From Hyaloscypha bicolor E (Eukaryota > Ascomycota > Leotiomycetes > Helotiales > Hyaloscyphaceae): a stretch of 64,000 nucleotides of DNA. Every line of letters begins with the position of its first letter. Position 1 is the first letter of the stretch. The DNA lies in assembly GCF_002865645.1 (NCBI RefSeq), contig NW_020194559.1, positions 868,001 to 932,000 on the forward strand, read 5' to 3'. Of this stretch, positions 51,701 through 61,100 are shown piece by piece. The translations under genes and the position numbers were made by a program. Below the pieces are notes generated by a model that was not told where the DNA came from, did not search any database, and saw nothing but the letters and a program-made list of their open reading frames with translations.

Positions 51701-51920
51701 TTACTATGCCGTAGTGGTTAGTACTATGCCGTAGTGGTTAGTACTGTGCCGTAGTGGTTAGTACTATGCCGTAGTGGTTAGTACTGTGCCGTAGTGGTTA
51801 GTACTGTGCCGTAGTGGTTAGTACTATGCCGTAGTGGTTAGTACTGTGCCGTAGTGGTTAGTACTGTGCCGTAGTGGTTAGCACTGTGCCCTAGTGGTTA
51901 GCACTGTGCCCTAGTGGTTA
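51701..51920 (+). repeat. 20-base tandem array, 11 copies
   Basis: Unit gtactatgccgtagtggtta, repeated without gaps. Copies differ mainly at the a/g of ctatg/ctgtg; the last two change to gcactgtgccctagtggtta. The segment tagtggttag in each junction resembles the D-arm (A box) of eukaryotic tRNA genes, but no B box or tRNA fold follows. It lies just upstream of the regulator gene. Confidence 0.95.
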
Positions 51921-52051
51921 AGGTCTGACATATTGACGGCCAGGGTCGTTATACAAGGTTGTAGCACGTCTTATAAGGTGACATCTACTAGATATCGTTT
52001 GGACTTCAGAACTACATAAACACAACCATCACCTCGGCTAAGAAGCACAAC

Positions 52052-53414
52052 ATGAATCACGGCAACAGCCTAGACGTCCAAGACCAACTGCCGGCTTGCT
52101 ACAGATGCCATGCCTCCAAGGTCCGCTGTCAGAGGGCGCCCGGCCAGGTGCGGTGCCGGCGTTGCACCCGCGCAGCATATTCTGACTGCCATCCGCGGCC
52201 CTCTCGCCGCGGACGTATCGGCCAGCAGCAGACGCGAGGGCCGAGCGGGATATCAACGACACAAAAAGAGGTTGAAGAGGACAGCCTGCCCGCAGTGTCC
52301 AGCAACATGCCTACTGAACCGGGCCACGAGCTGTATGAGCAAAGGCATGGCATTGACGCCGACCCATCCTACGCGCTCCTGGACCTTATTGCGGGATCCA
52401 TGGCCCCTGGCGGGGATGACCTTTCCGATTTGTTATGGACCCCGCTTGTCAGCGACTTTGATCCCGACTCGCTACACGTGTCTCTAGCCCCCACTCCAAG
52501 CCAGCTGAGCGCGTCCAGCAACGCTATGAGCCTTAGCCTCTCGGAACCGCTTCCGGACAGCGTCACAGCCTCATCGGCATCCAGCAGCCGAAACAAGGCG
52601 CGCAATAGGGGGGGGTGGCGGCAGCGAGAGACGGGAATCACGTGATGACTCCCGTCCGGAATTGTCCAGACTATCCTCAGCCTCGTACATGCAGGCCCTT
52701 ACAGGCCTCCACGCACAAATGCTCTCACAGCAAGACGGCATGTTGGAATGCATCCGCCAGTTCCTTGCGGCGCCGACAAGACACTCATACGGCCGCCCAC
52801 CCACCGCCACCGGCGAGCGCAGCAGGAGGACCAGCATCAGCAGCGACACGGCGTCCGCCCCCATCTCTGAAGGTCCCGTCGAAGCCGCCCTGCGTCTCGG
52901 ACTCGCCCTCCGCTCCCTCCTCCGCCCCCACCAGACTTGCGAGCGCGACATGCCTACCGCCCTCTTCCTCCTCAGCACCGTCCTCCGTCTGGCCTCACTG
53001 CTCCACGACCTCCTGGCCCGGCTGCAGGCTATGCTCGCCCAGGTAACCAACAAGAACGCGCTGTGCGCGTTTGTCTTCCCGGCTGTCCGGCTCGGGTCAC
53101 TGCTGCTTGATGAGTGGGACGACGACCGTCTTAGGCCGCTGCAGATGCACTCCATTGCCATGGCGCTGAGCACGACAGAGGGGTTGATCGACGAGGTGAT
53201 TCAGCTCACGGAAAGATCACTGCCTGATCACATCAACGATGCGTCCGGGGCGGTGGATGATTGGGAAGGGAATACGAAGGATGAATTTGGACTGCGGGCC
53301 TTGACGCGGGGGCTGGTGGCGAAGCAGGAGGCGGTGGTGGAGAGTATTTCGGGACTGAGGGACATGCTGTGTTTTGCTCATGCAGGTCAGGAATGTGTTT
53401 CAATTTCACCATGA
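52052..53414 (+). CDS. Zn2Cys6 transcription factor, AflR-like, with possible frameshift
   Basis: Probable pathway regulator. The DNA-binding domain has six cysteines at residues 16, 19, 26, 35, 38 and 46 (C-X2-C-X6-C-X8-C-X2-C-X7-C). The C-terminal part (LTGLHAQMLSQQDGM, VFPAVRLGSLLLDEW) fits the AflR regulatory domain. The first frame stops at 52645, and the second half is read in the next frame. Two explanations fit: a 55-base intron 52615-52669 with a poor donor (gtggcg), giving 435 aa, the usual AflR length; or a +1 shift in the run of eight G at 52608-52615, giving about 453 aa if one G is ignored. I favour the intron slightly. It is divergent from OMT2 and convergent with the transporter (154 bases apart). 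A further 3' exon after 53390 cannot be excluded. Confidence 0.85.
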
Positions 53415-53568
53415 ACCTAAGGTAAAATAAAAATCAAAAGTGTTGCGCTCTGCCTAATTGTCACGCCTACTACCACCCTTTGACCTCGACAGAATGACAC
53501 CTGTTTTTTCAGCCAAAACAAGACCAAATTCTTTACAGATGACTACCCGGAGGGCTGCGTTAAGGTAG

Positions 53569-55370
53569 TCAGTTTAGATTTGTGCGTCCCTCTACGAGGG
53601 TCACGGTGTCAGCCTCGTCCCTCCCTGTACGTTCCTCCGGCCTCATCCAGCCCTGCTTCGTCACATGGTCCTGATTGAGCGAAAACTCGTGCATCGGTAT
53701 CTGCAGCACAAAGTTCACAGCCGCAAGACCTGCAAGCGCGCCAAACAGGGCCCGGAATCCCGTGACAAGCGCGCTCCTCAAGGTGTCGACCAGCGCCGGG
53801 CTCAGCGCCGCCCGCGCCGCCTCCGTGTTGAGCAGCTCGACCACCTCGACGGCGCTGAGCCCCAGATACGCCGAGGGCACGTGATGATCAGATTGGCCCA
53901 GCTGCGTCCGCAGCACGTTGTCGAGGATGGGGTTGCCCATGGCCACACCGACGGTCTTGCCAAAGGAGCGAAAGAAGAGTACCAGCGTGGTCGACATGGC
54001 CACGTGGTCCTGCGGCACCGACGCCTGCAGGGCAATGCTGATGGCTGGCAGGAGCATGCCGGTCCCGACGGCCGAGGCGAGGTTAATAAAGACCCAGCCG
54101 GCAACGGGGGTATTAATGTCTTGTACTATTAGTACCCCTAGGCCAATAACCGCGACGGCCCAGCCGGATCGCAGGGCCCAGCGGTACCGGCCCGTCTTCG
54201 CCATGCCAATGCCCGTGCCGACGGCGCAGGGTATGGCGGCCAGGGTGGTGGGAAGGGTGGCCGCGCCGGCGACGAGGGAGGAGTAGCCCTTTACGCCCAG
54301 GAAGTACTCGGGCACGTAGTAGACGATGCTGAAGAGAATGAGACCGTTGCTGAAGCTGCCGAAGAGGAGGATGGCCACGGATCTGCTGTTGGCAAAGATC
54401 TGGCGCGGGACAAAAGGTCGTGGCGCGAGGTATCGCTGGTGTAGCGCCACGCAGACCAGGCCGGCCGCACCCAGCAGCAGCGGCACCAGCGTTTGCCAGC
54501 TGCCCCAGGGGAACTGCAGGCCGCCCCACGTCACGGGGACAAGAAAGGTGGTAAAAACCGCGATGAACAGGGCCGAACCAAGCCAGTCCAGCTCGCGCAG
54601 CTGGTCGACCATCCTCGCCTGCTGGCCCTGCAGCCGGAGGAAGAAAGCCAGCCCGACAGCACTGACGACACAAATCGGCAAGTTCAGCCAGAAGATCCAC
54701 GGCCAGTTCCCCGTCACCGCACACGCCCCGCCAAGAATCGGCCCAGTCACGCTCCCCAGCGCCGTCAGGGCGTTCAGCATGGCCACAAACTTCGGTCGGG
54801 CCCGGAGCGGCACCAAATCGGTGATGACCACATAGGTGAGGCCAAGAATGCCACCTCCACCAACACCCTGGACGGTTCGGCCCGCGATCAGGACAGAGTA
54901 CGTCCTCGCCCGGGCGCAGACGATGGAGCCGGCCGCGAGAAAGGCGGTGCAGGCGAACAGGCAGGGCCGGCGGCCCAAGGCGTCGCTGAGGGAGCACCAG
55001 AGCAGCAGAGTGCCCGTGTTGGCCAGCAGGTACGAGGTCCCGGCCCAAAAGGCCTCGATGTCGCCGCCGCCAATGTCTTGAGTGATGGTCTGTACGTGTT
55101 TTGTTAAGAGTTCTCGTCATCTCGTTACTTGGAGCAGCGCAACAAGGCGGAAGCACGTACCGGGAGGGCCAGTGCAAGCGTCGCGCTGTCCAGCGCGGCC
55201 GTGAGGTTTATAATGGCCAGGCTCCAAAAGGCTAGCCAGAATTGGACCCCAAGCTTTGGCTTCTTGGCCAGAGCCGGAGCCGGAGCCGGAGCCACGGGCG
55301 TTGGACCCTCAGGCTCACCCATGTTTGGTCCTTTGTCCGGATGGTATCTGTATTGTCGGTGTTGGGTCAT
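53569..55370 (-). CDS. MFS transporter, drug:H+ antiporter type (14-helix)
   Basis: Plasma-membrane exporter likely to pump out the cluster product or related toxic compounds. Minus-strand exons 55370-55161 and 55089-53569 give 1731 bases, 576 aa. After a polar N-terminus of about 45 residues with a proline/alanine run (VAPAPAPALAKK) come many hydrophobic segments, consistent with 14 helices. Motif A is seen as SLSDALGRRPCL and the antiporter motif C as GSVTGPILGGA. The single intron has a strong donor (gtacgt). An internal ATG at codon 17 is an alternative start. The gene is tail to tail with the regulator and divergent from eEF1B; the TCGG-N4-CCGA site at 55613 and a 40-base palindrome at 55408 lie upstream. 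AflT-like pumps are common in such clusters. Confidence 0.93.
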
Positions 55371-55407
55371 TGCGAGAGACGTGCAGCCTTTACGGATTCC
55401 TCAGCCA

Positions 55408-55447
55408 GGCCCGTGGGGGACACATAAATTTATGTACCCCACGGGCC
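55408..55447. promoter_or_regulatory. 40-base near-palindrome upstream of the transporter
   Basis: The arms ggcccgtgggg and ccccacgggcc flank an AT-rich palindromic core acataaatttatgt. It begins 38 bases upstream of the transporter ATG, so it would lie in the 5' untranslated region or core promoter and could form a strong hairpin in RNA or a cruciform in DNA. It could also be a tiny fold-back element. Confidence 0.7.
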
Positions 55448-55612
55448 AGGTCGCATCTCGGGATTCCACTGCTCCGAGGTGCGTGCCAAACCTAATCATT
55501 ACATGGACGTGAATTAGTGGGTGATATTAGGCTATTATTAGTCCAAGACAGGGGTGTCTTATTGCAATCGGCAGTTTGCTTTCTTTCGTTTCCATTAGAT
55601 CCATGTCGGGTC

Positions 55613-55624
55613 TCGGATGACCGA
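55613..55624. promoter_or_regulatory. TCGGATGACCGA site, third TCGG-N4-CCGA palindrome
   Basis: Same half-sites and spacing as the pair at 51534-51557 with a different spacer (atga). It lies 243 bases upstream of the transporter start and 98 bases upstream of eEF1B. This suggests the transporter belongs to the same regulon as OMT2 and the regulator. Confidence 0.55.
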
Positions 55625-55721
55625 TCCACGAATCACCATGGATGGCTCGGGTTTCCGTCCTCATTTGAGAGACAAAGGACTTTGGTAAACTGCAGTCTGA
55701 GGAGAGTTCAATACCTTCACA

Positions 55722-56707
55722 ATGGGCTTCACTGATCTACTCTCGGACGCTGGTCTTGCCGGTATGTAGTGGTATGTGATGCATTTGCGGAGCACCGCCT
55801 AACCGGACGCAGTTCTCAACAGCTGGTTGACCACTCGCTCCTACATCGTCGGGTATGTTCCAGTCTGCTTTCTGTCTTTCTCCCCAATCCCCAAGCTCAA
55901 CAACATAATGATACAAATTGGTCCGTGTTTCCTAGCAGCCTCAAGACCTGCAGATGACGACTCAACAAGCACTTTGTTGCATTTCTGAACCCTTTTCCTT
56001 GCGCTTTGCTTCGGCCTCCCACTGACTCATCGCGTCGATAGCTTCTCGCCGTCCCAGGCCGATGTGGCCGTCTTCAAGGCCCTGAGCGCTGCCCCTGAGG
56101 CTGCCAAGTACCCGCACGCTGCGCGTTGGTACAAGCACATCGCTAGCTACGATGACGACTTCGCAACGCTTCCCGGTGATGCGGCTAAGCCTTACACCGT
56201 CTACGGTCCTGACGTCGTCGCTGCCACTCTGAACCCTGCCAAGGCCCCGGCTGCTGAGGAGGACGACGACGATGTCGACCTGTTCGGCAGCGACGAGGAG
56301 GAGGATGCTGAGGCCGCCCGCGTCCGCGAGGAGCGTCTGGCTGAGTACCGCAAGAAGAAGGAGGCCAAGCCCAAGGTCGCCGCGAAGTCTGTAGTCATAT
56401 TGGACGTCAAGCCCTGGGGTACGTTGAGGCTCGACATGCATTTTGGTTGAATTTTCTCGCTAACAATGACTCCCCAGACGACGAGACCGACATGGCTGCC
56501 CTGGAGGCCGCCGTGCGCGGCATCGAGAAGGATGGTCTGGTGTGGGGTACTTCCAAGTTGGTGCCCATTGGTTTCGGTATCAAGAAGCTGCAGATCAACC
56601 TCGTCATCGAGGACGAGAAGATCAGCTTGTCCGAGCTCGAGGAGGAGATCCAGGAGTTCGAGGACTACGTCCAGTCGACGGATGTCGATGCCATGCAGAA
56701 GCTTTAA
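55722..56707 (+). CDS. EFB1: Translation elongation factor eEF1B (eEF1-beta), nucleotide exchange subunit
   Basis: Exchanges GDP for GTP on eEF1A during protein synthesis in the cytosol. Exons 55722-55761, 55813-55852, 56042-56418 and 56478-56707 sum to 687 bases, 228 aa, the family length. The N-terminal GST-C-like part ([25 protein letters not shown]) is followed by an acidic stretch ([17 protein letters not shown]) and the C-terminal exchange domain from about residue 140 ([25 protein letters not shown]), ending DAMQKL. It is a housekeeping gene with codon use biased to C and G in third positions. It marks the conserved chromosomal edge next to the secondary-metabolism genes. Confidence 0.98.
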
Positions 56708-57208
56708 GCTCCTGGGGAGGGGCTTTGATGATGAGTTCATGCTTTTATGCTAGAAATGCGAATGAGGCCTGAGAGCGCGTAGACCGCTCTAATAACTATG
56801 GGCCCGCCCTTGGACAGGCACTTGACCTTGCCTCTGGCATAGATAAAAAAAGAAATCAGCATGAAAAGACGACTCTGCCGTTTGTATACTCTAGTGCTAT
56901 GCGATGTAGCAAATTTTTTGGTATTATGGTAGTACCATATAGCTGTCAGCCGCCAACATGTAGCTACCTCCCCCTCTACCTATCAGGTCGGTAGTTTGTT
57001 ATATGCTTCCCGATGGGTAGGGAGGTTAGGAATCGCCCAATCAGCCACGCCCAAACCCACAAAGGGTAGGCACGGTTCGACGCGTCCAACAGCCCAACGC
57101 CAAACCATCGATTCATCGCTTTATAAACACCACGAAGAGCGTCAATTCACCGTAGTCGCAAACCTGCCGTTCCACGTGGTTGAGCGAGGTAGAGTTTTTT
57201 TTAACACC

Positions 57209-59074
57209 ATGTATGGGGACACAGGCACGAAACTGGTTTGTCATAGGTCCAACATGCAAAGAGGACACAGAACTTGACGCATCTGCCGGCGTATCAGACC
57301 GAGATGGTACGTGCCGTCTCGCGGGAGGTTCGAGATCTGGACAAAGACGTCTCGAGAATGCTAGAGCCCTTCGGTGGCTCGTTCGATCCCGCTGCAGAAC
57401 AAGCCACGGCATGTACGCTGCTGGTGAACCATCTCTCTATGCGCAGAAACAAGCGCTGCCTGCTTGCCTATTACCGCACTCGGACCGACAAGCTGGAGGA
57501 GCTCGTGTGGAACGGGTCGGATCTGGTAGACCTGGCTGGGCAACAGGCGGGGGGTGTCATTGCGGAGGGACCAGGCAGCGATGCGAGTACCTGTTACAGG
57601 GATCAATATAGGCTATATTACGCAACCATTGCCGCTTTATCCACACCTCACTCTCAGTCCACAGGGGCAAATCACTGTAATTGAAGCTATTCAGAGCTAT
57701 TTTACTACTTTTTCTCCATTCCACCAGCTGCAATCACATCCAGACAGCGCTGGTGCATCGTCCTTATCCTCTCTCTTACCTCTGCATCTGTGACCGTCTC
57801 CCATACTCTCAAAACAGCTGCCCGGAGCCTTATTTTATTACGGTACACCGCAGGGTCTATCTCTTGTAGGAGATCCTTGAGACGGTCCCATATATCCTCA
57901 ATTGGAGATAGATCTGGAGAGAACGGTGGCCAGAAAATTAGCTTTACATTCCAGCTTTCTAAGAGAGCAAGTATCTCCGCTGCCTTATGCCCTGAACCAC
58001 CGTCTTATTGGAAGGATAGGCCTGGGTAGTTAAAGAGGTAATTGATAATCGCTGGTACAGTATGCTCGCAGTACGATTTCGTAGTAATTGTCCCCTACTC
58101 CTTCTCCCAGAACAAGCCTCTCCCTTTCCCATATTTCCCACTTATACAGCCCCAGAACATCCAGCCAATTAGTCTCTGCTACTTGTACTATATATGGTCT
58201 GGGTGGAAGAGCTTAGATAAACCAATCTTCCTTGTATACCATTATCTCTTATAATAGCCTGGCTGTACCCAAGTCTCATTACTCTAGCAGATCTCGTCCC
58301 ACTGATCGTCTGTCCAGGAGAGGTGCTCTTATACCCACTCAAGCCGGAGCCTTTGATTCTTAGGAGAGATTGGGGGTGTTCGTCTTCTTATATCCCGGCA
58401 ATAACCCTCCTTCTTGAAGGCCGTACGAATAGCGTATTCCCTACAGTTCTAGCCGAGCCATTTCGGTAGCTCCTTCCTTGGAATATCGTATAAGAGGGAG
58501 TTGAAGGTAGCCCAGCTAAATAAGGTACTTGCGTTGAGGAATAGAGAGGAGTGGATAACGGCCATATCGTTTCTTTTGAGGTGTTGGGCGATACCGTAAG
58601 GCGTAATCAATCTGCTTACGAGTGAGCTTTGGGTTCTGGAGGAGAATATCAGCGACAGTCCAGCCAGTAGTATAGTAGAGAGTTTGTATGCGGAGATGAT
58701 CATCTCTGGTCGACGGGTTTGAGTATGTTTTTGGTATAGGAATAAAGATGGATGATTCCATTGATGAGAAGCTTGGGGGGAGAGAGAGAGGACAGAGGAG
58801 AGTAGTCTTATAATGGCGTGAGAAACAGGAGACTCGCCGTAATTAGCTGTTTCGGCAGCTGTTCTAATTGGTGGGACCACCCTGTAATTCTAGCTGGTTT
58901 GCCGGTGGAAACCCTGTAATCAGGCACTAATTGAAGTAATCAGGTGTCAGTTAAACTTTAAAACCCCACGTAGGTAGTACTAGCAGCCTCAGTCCCCAAG
59001 AGAAAGACTACGTGCGGCAGTATGGAGATCTGCTAGCCGCATACAAGGGCCAATGGACCGACATCGATTTGACG
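57209..59074 (+). pseudogene. PSF1: GINS complex subunit Psf1, disrupted by a Tc1/mariner insertion
   Basis: Psf1 is an essential part of the GINS complex at the replication fork. Here MYGDTGTKL (57209-57235) is followed by an 11-base GT...AG segment (57236-57246), and the conserved frame resumes as VQHAKRTQNL and continues through TLLVNHLSMRRNKRCLLAY to about 57589. It is then broken by the transposon at 57590-58977. The next block LSPQEKDYVRQYGDLLAAYKG to DIDLT is at 58988-59074. The C-terminal B domain expected after DIDLT is not found in the following 600 bases; gtagca at 59074 could be an intron donor. If the 11 bases are not removed, the frame is also broken there. The organism should have another functional copy, or the assembly joins two places. 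Confidence 0.83.
57590..58977 (-). mobile_element. Tc1/mariner-type transposon in PSF1, lightly mutated
   Basis: Inserted at a TA in PSF1 (57588-57589 and 58978-58979). Inverted ends cctgttacaggg (57590) and cctgattacaggg (reverse complement, 58912-58924) are visible; about 53 further bases separate the latter from the TA. A minus-strand transposase begins near 58761 (MESSIFIPIPKT), continues with helix-turn-helix-like TVADILLQNPKLTRKQIDYAL, and has WDEICxSNE where the second catalytic Asp reads Asn, then SPDLSPIEDIWDRL near 57880. Several TAG/TAA stops at former Trp or Gln codons inactivate it. The damage is far lighter than in the AT-rich blocks. Confidence 0.82.
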
Positions 59075-59202
59075 TAGCAGTTGAATCGGTCGCGCATGGG
59101 GCGGTCCTCCCTGACCCGACACGTGACGAAGTGAAATTCGCCAATTCGACCTTCTACTTCCATCCGGTTACCCGGCCAAGAGTTTCGCATGGCTCTGTCG
59201 CG

Positions 59203-59355
59203 CTACTGCTCGGTATGTTTCTCCGCGGCCTCGTTAGCGGCATCGGGGGTGAAGTAGGCGCCCTTGCGGTCCGTGTGGTGCTCGAAGTCTTTGCGGAGGA
59301 CGAGGTAGATAACCTTGGGAGGCGTGGTCGGGGTGTGCATGGCGGCTAGAGGCAT
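59203..59355 (-). CDS. Possible 5' gene fragment, 50 aa, unknown
   Basis: A minus-strand frame from ATG 59355 to TAG 59203 reads PPKVIYLVLRKDFEHHTDRK and then GAYFTPDAANEAAEKH, with strongly C/G third positions like the real genes here. A TATA-like tatatatac lies about 60 bases upstream (near 59415). It may be the first part of a gene that was tail to tail with PSF1 and is truncated, or a spliced gene whose next exon I cannot find. The family is not recognised. Confidence 0.35.
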   Translation of the reverse strand: MPLAAMHTPTTPPKVIYLVLRKDFEHHTDRKGAYFTPDAANEAAEKHTEQ

Positions 59356-59633
59356 GATGGAGTGCCGTAGGTAACGCTAATGGTGCAATTTGTGGAGAAA
59401 AGCTCGAGAAGGGTATATATGGTGAAAGATCTTGAGGAAGAGATTTGAGATTTCGACACCGGATTTATACACGCAGTAGAGACATTATGCACAGAACTTT
59501 TGCTTTCCCGTTCAAACGGAAAGGACAAACGCGCGATGCATTTCGTTTGCGCTCGCGGGGAGATACGAAACGCGTGAAGCGGGCCCGATATTGACGAACG
59601 GGTATTCCCTACAAGGGATTTTAAACGTTAATT

Positions 59634-61100
59634 GGCACCTGATTACGTCTAAAAGCACCTGTTTACAGGCCTCCGGGGGCCTTCCCTCGGCGAAGCAGCT
59701 AGAATTACAGGGTGGTCCCACCTAATTAGATAGCTAATTTAATACCTGATTATAGTAAGTCTCCTATTTCCCACGCTGCTATAAAGGCTCTCTCTTTCTA
59801 TTCCTTACTCAGTAATGGAATTATCAATTTTTATCCCAATACCAAAGACACCAAACAATGATCCAACAAGCAGAGATAATCATCTTAAGATCCAGACCCT
59901 TTACTACACAGCCGGCTAGACAATAAGTGATATTCTCCTCCAGAACCCTAGGCTCTCTCGCCGGCAAGTCGATTACGCTCTATAGTTCCTCAAAAACAAT
60001 GGTATAAACGCCACTCACTTCTCAATACTCCTTAACAAAAGCACCTTATTAACTAGGCTACCTTTAATTCCCTCTTATGCGATATTCCAAGGAAGGAGCT
60101 ACCGAAATGGCTCGGCTAGAACTATAGAAAGTATACTATTCATACGGCATTCAAGAAGGAGGGATATATACGAGGTATAAGACAAAGGAGGCCCCCGATC
60201 TCTTTAGCAAACCAGGTACTTAGGATTACCTAGGTATAAAAATACTTCTTCTAGACCGACGAGTAGTGGGATAAGATCTACTAAAATAACGAGAGCTGGA
60301 TATAGCCTGGTGTGACGGCTGGCGTAAGGGCATGATCTGCCAAGGACAGGATATCGGAAACAGGCACAAAACGAAGCTAAGCCGGAATTGCTTGGGCGGA
60401 ATAATACTAAAGGTCGAGGCATCCTCCCTACTTTGTTCCATAGCTTAGTATTTTCCAATACATGAGATTCTTTAAACTTTGAGCCTTTGACCATTGCATT
60501 AATCCCGCCGTCACACCTGGATATTATAAAAGGCAATAGTATATAAGAAAAATCGGGCCTTCTAAGCTTTTCTACCCTAATTATATCTAGTATAAATAGC
60601 AGAAAAGAATTAGATAAATATTCTGGGACTATATAAGTAAGAAATATAAGAAATAGAAAGGTTTATTTTAAGGGAAAAAATAAGAAATAATTATAATAAA
60701 AATATATTACAAATATATTATTCTAGTATTTTTTAATGACCTTTTTAACTATTTAGAACTCTCTTATTAATAAAATAAAGAAGTAAAATATAATATTATA
60801 ACTATATTTACTTTTCTTATAAGCTAGAGAATTATAATAATCTCCTAGCTATTATTTTCTCTAGATCTTTTTTTAATTAAAAACATTTAAAATCGCCTAA
60901 ATAATATCTTATAAAAAATAAATCCTGAAATATATTAATAGTTAAGGCAATTTCATATAGCTATTTTAAAGGCCTAAAAAGTAATTATAGATTTAGAGAT
61001 TAGAAAAAGAATAAGAATTATATATTAGTATTATTTAAATATAATTATAGCTAATAAAATAGAAATAAAATAGTAAAAAGAATTCAAATAATTTTATATA
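59634..61100 (+). mobile_element. Second Tc1/mariner copy, opposite orientation, split by a solo LTR
   Basis: The left end (cacctgattacg near 59636, cctgtttacagg near 59660, gaattacagggtggtcccacc) matches the right end of the copy in PSF1, inverted. The plus-strand transposase starts at 59816 (MELSIFIPIPKT) and runs with several stops through NGSARTIESILFIRHSRR to TDExWDKIYxNNESW, then is interrupted at 60311 by an LTR. It resumes at 60521 (YYKR) and continues to IRKIGPSKLFYP before fading into AT-rich sequence. The 3' end near 61100 is approximate. The catalytic Asp again reads Asn. Confidence 0.75.
60311..60515 (-). mobile_element. Solo LTR of the element A family, well preserved
   Basis: 205 bases from tgtgacggc to gccgtcaca, flanked on both sides by the 5-base duplication cctgg (60306-60310 and 60516-60520). 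In reverse complement it matches the LTRs at 26929, 48615 and 62990 along its full length but keeps normal GC content. It lies inside the Tc1/mariner transposase, and removing it with one cctgg restores the transposase alignment. Confidence 0.93.

Larger units (their letters stand above)
51283..52051. promoter_or_regulatory. Divergent OMT2/regulator promoter
   Basis: This 769-base space between two divergent genes holds two adjacent TCGG-N4-CCGA palindromes (51534-51557) and eleven 20-base tandem repeats (51701-51920). It has no coding potential. The array lies 132-351 bases before the regulator start and the palindromes 252-275 bases before the OMT2 start. Confidence 0.7.

Noticed and set aside
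51701..51920. CRISPR array or tRNA cluster
   Set aside because: Repeats are contiguous with no spacers, the host is eukaryotic, and no cloverleaf or B box follows the A-box-like motif.
52571..53173. 200-codon minus-strand frame over the regulator
   Set aside because: Serine/arginine-rich shadow of the plus-strand AflR-like gene, caused by GC-rich codon use.
54113..55177. 354-codon minus-strand frame over the transporter
   Set aside because: Out of frame with the MFS helices and rich in His/Arg/Pro; a shadow frame.
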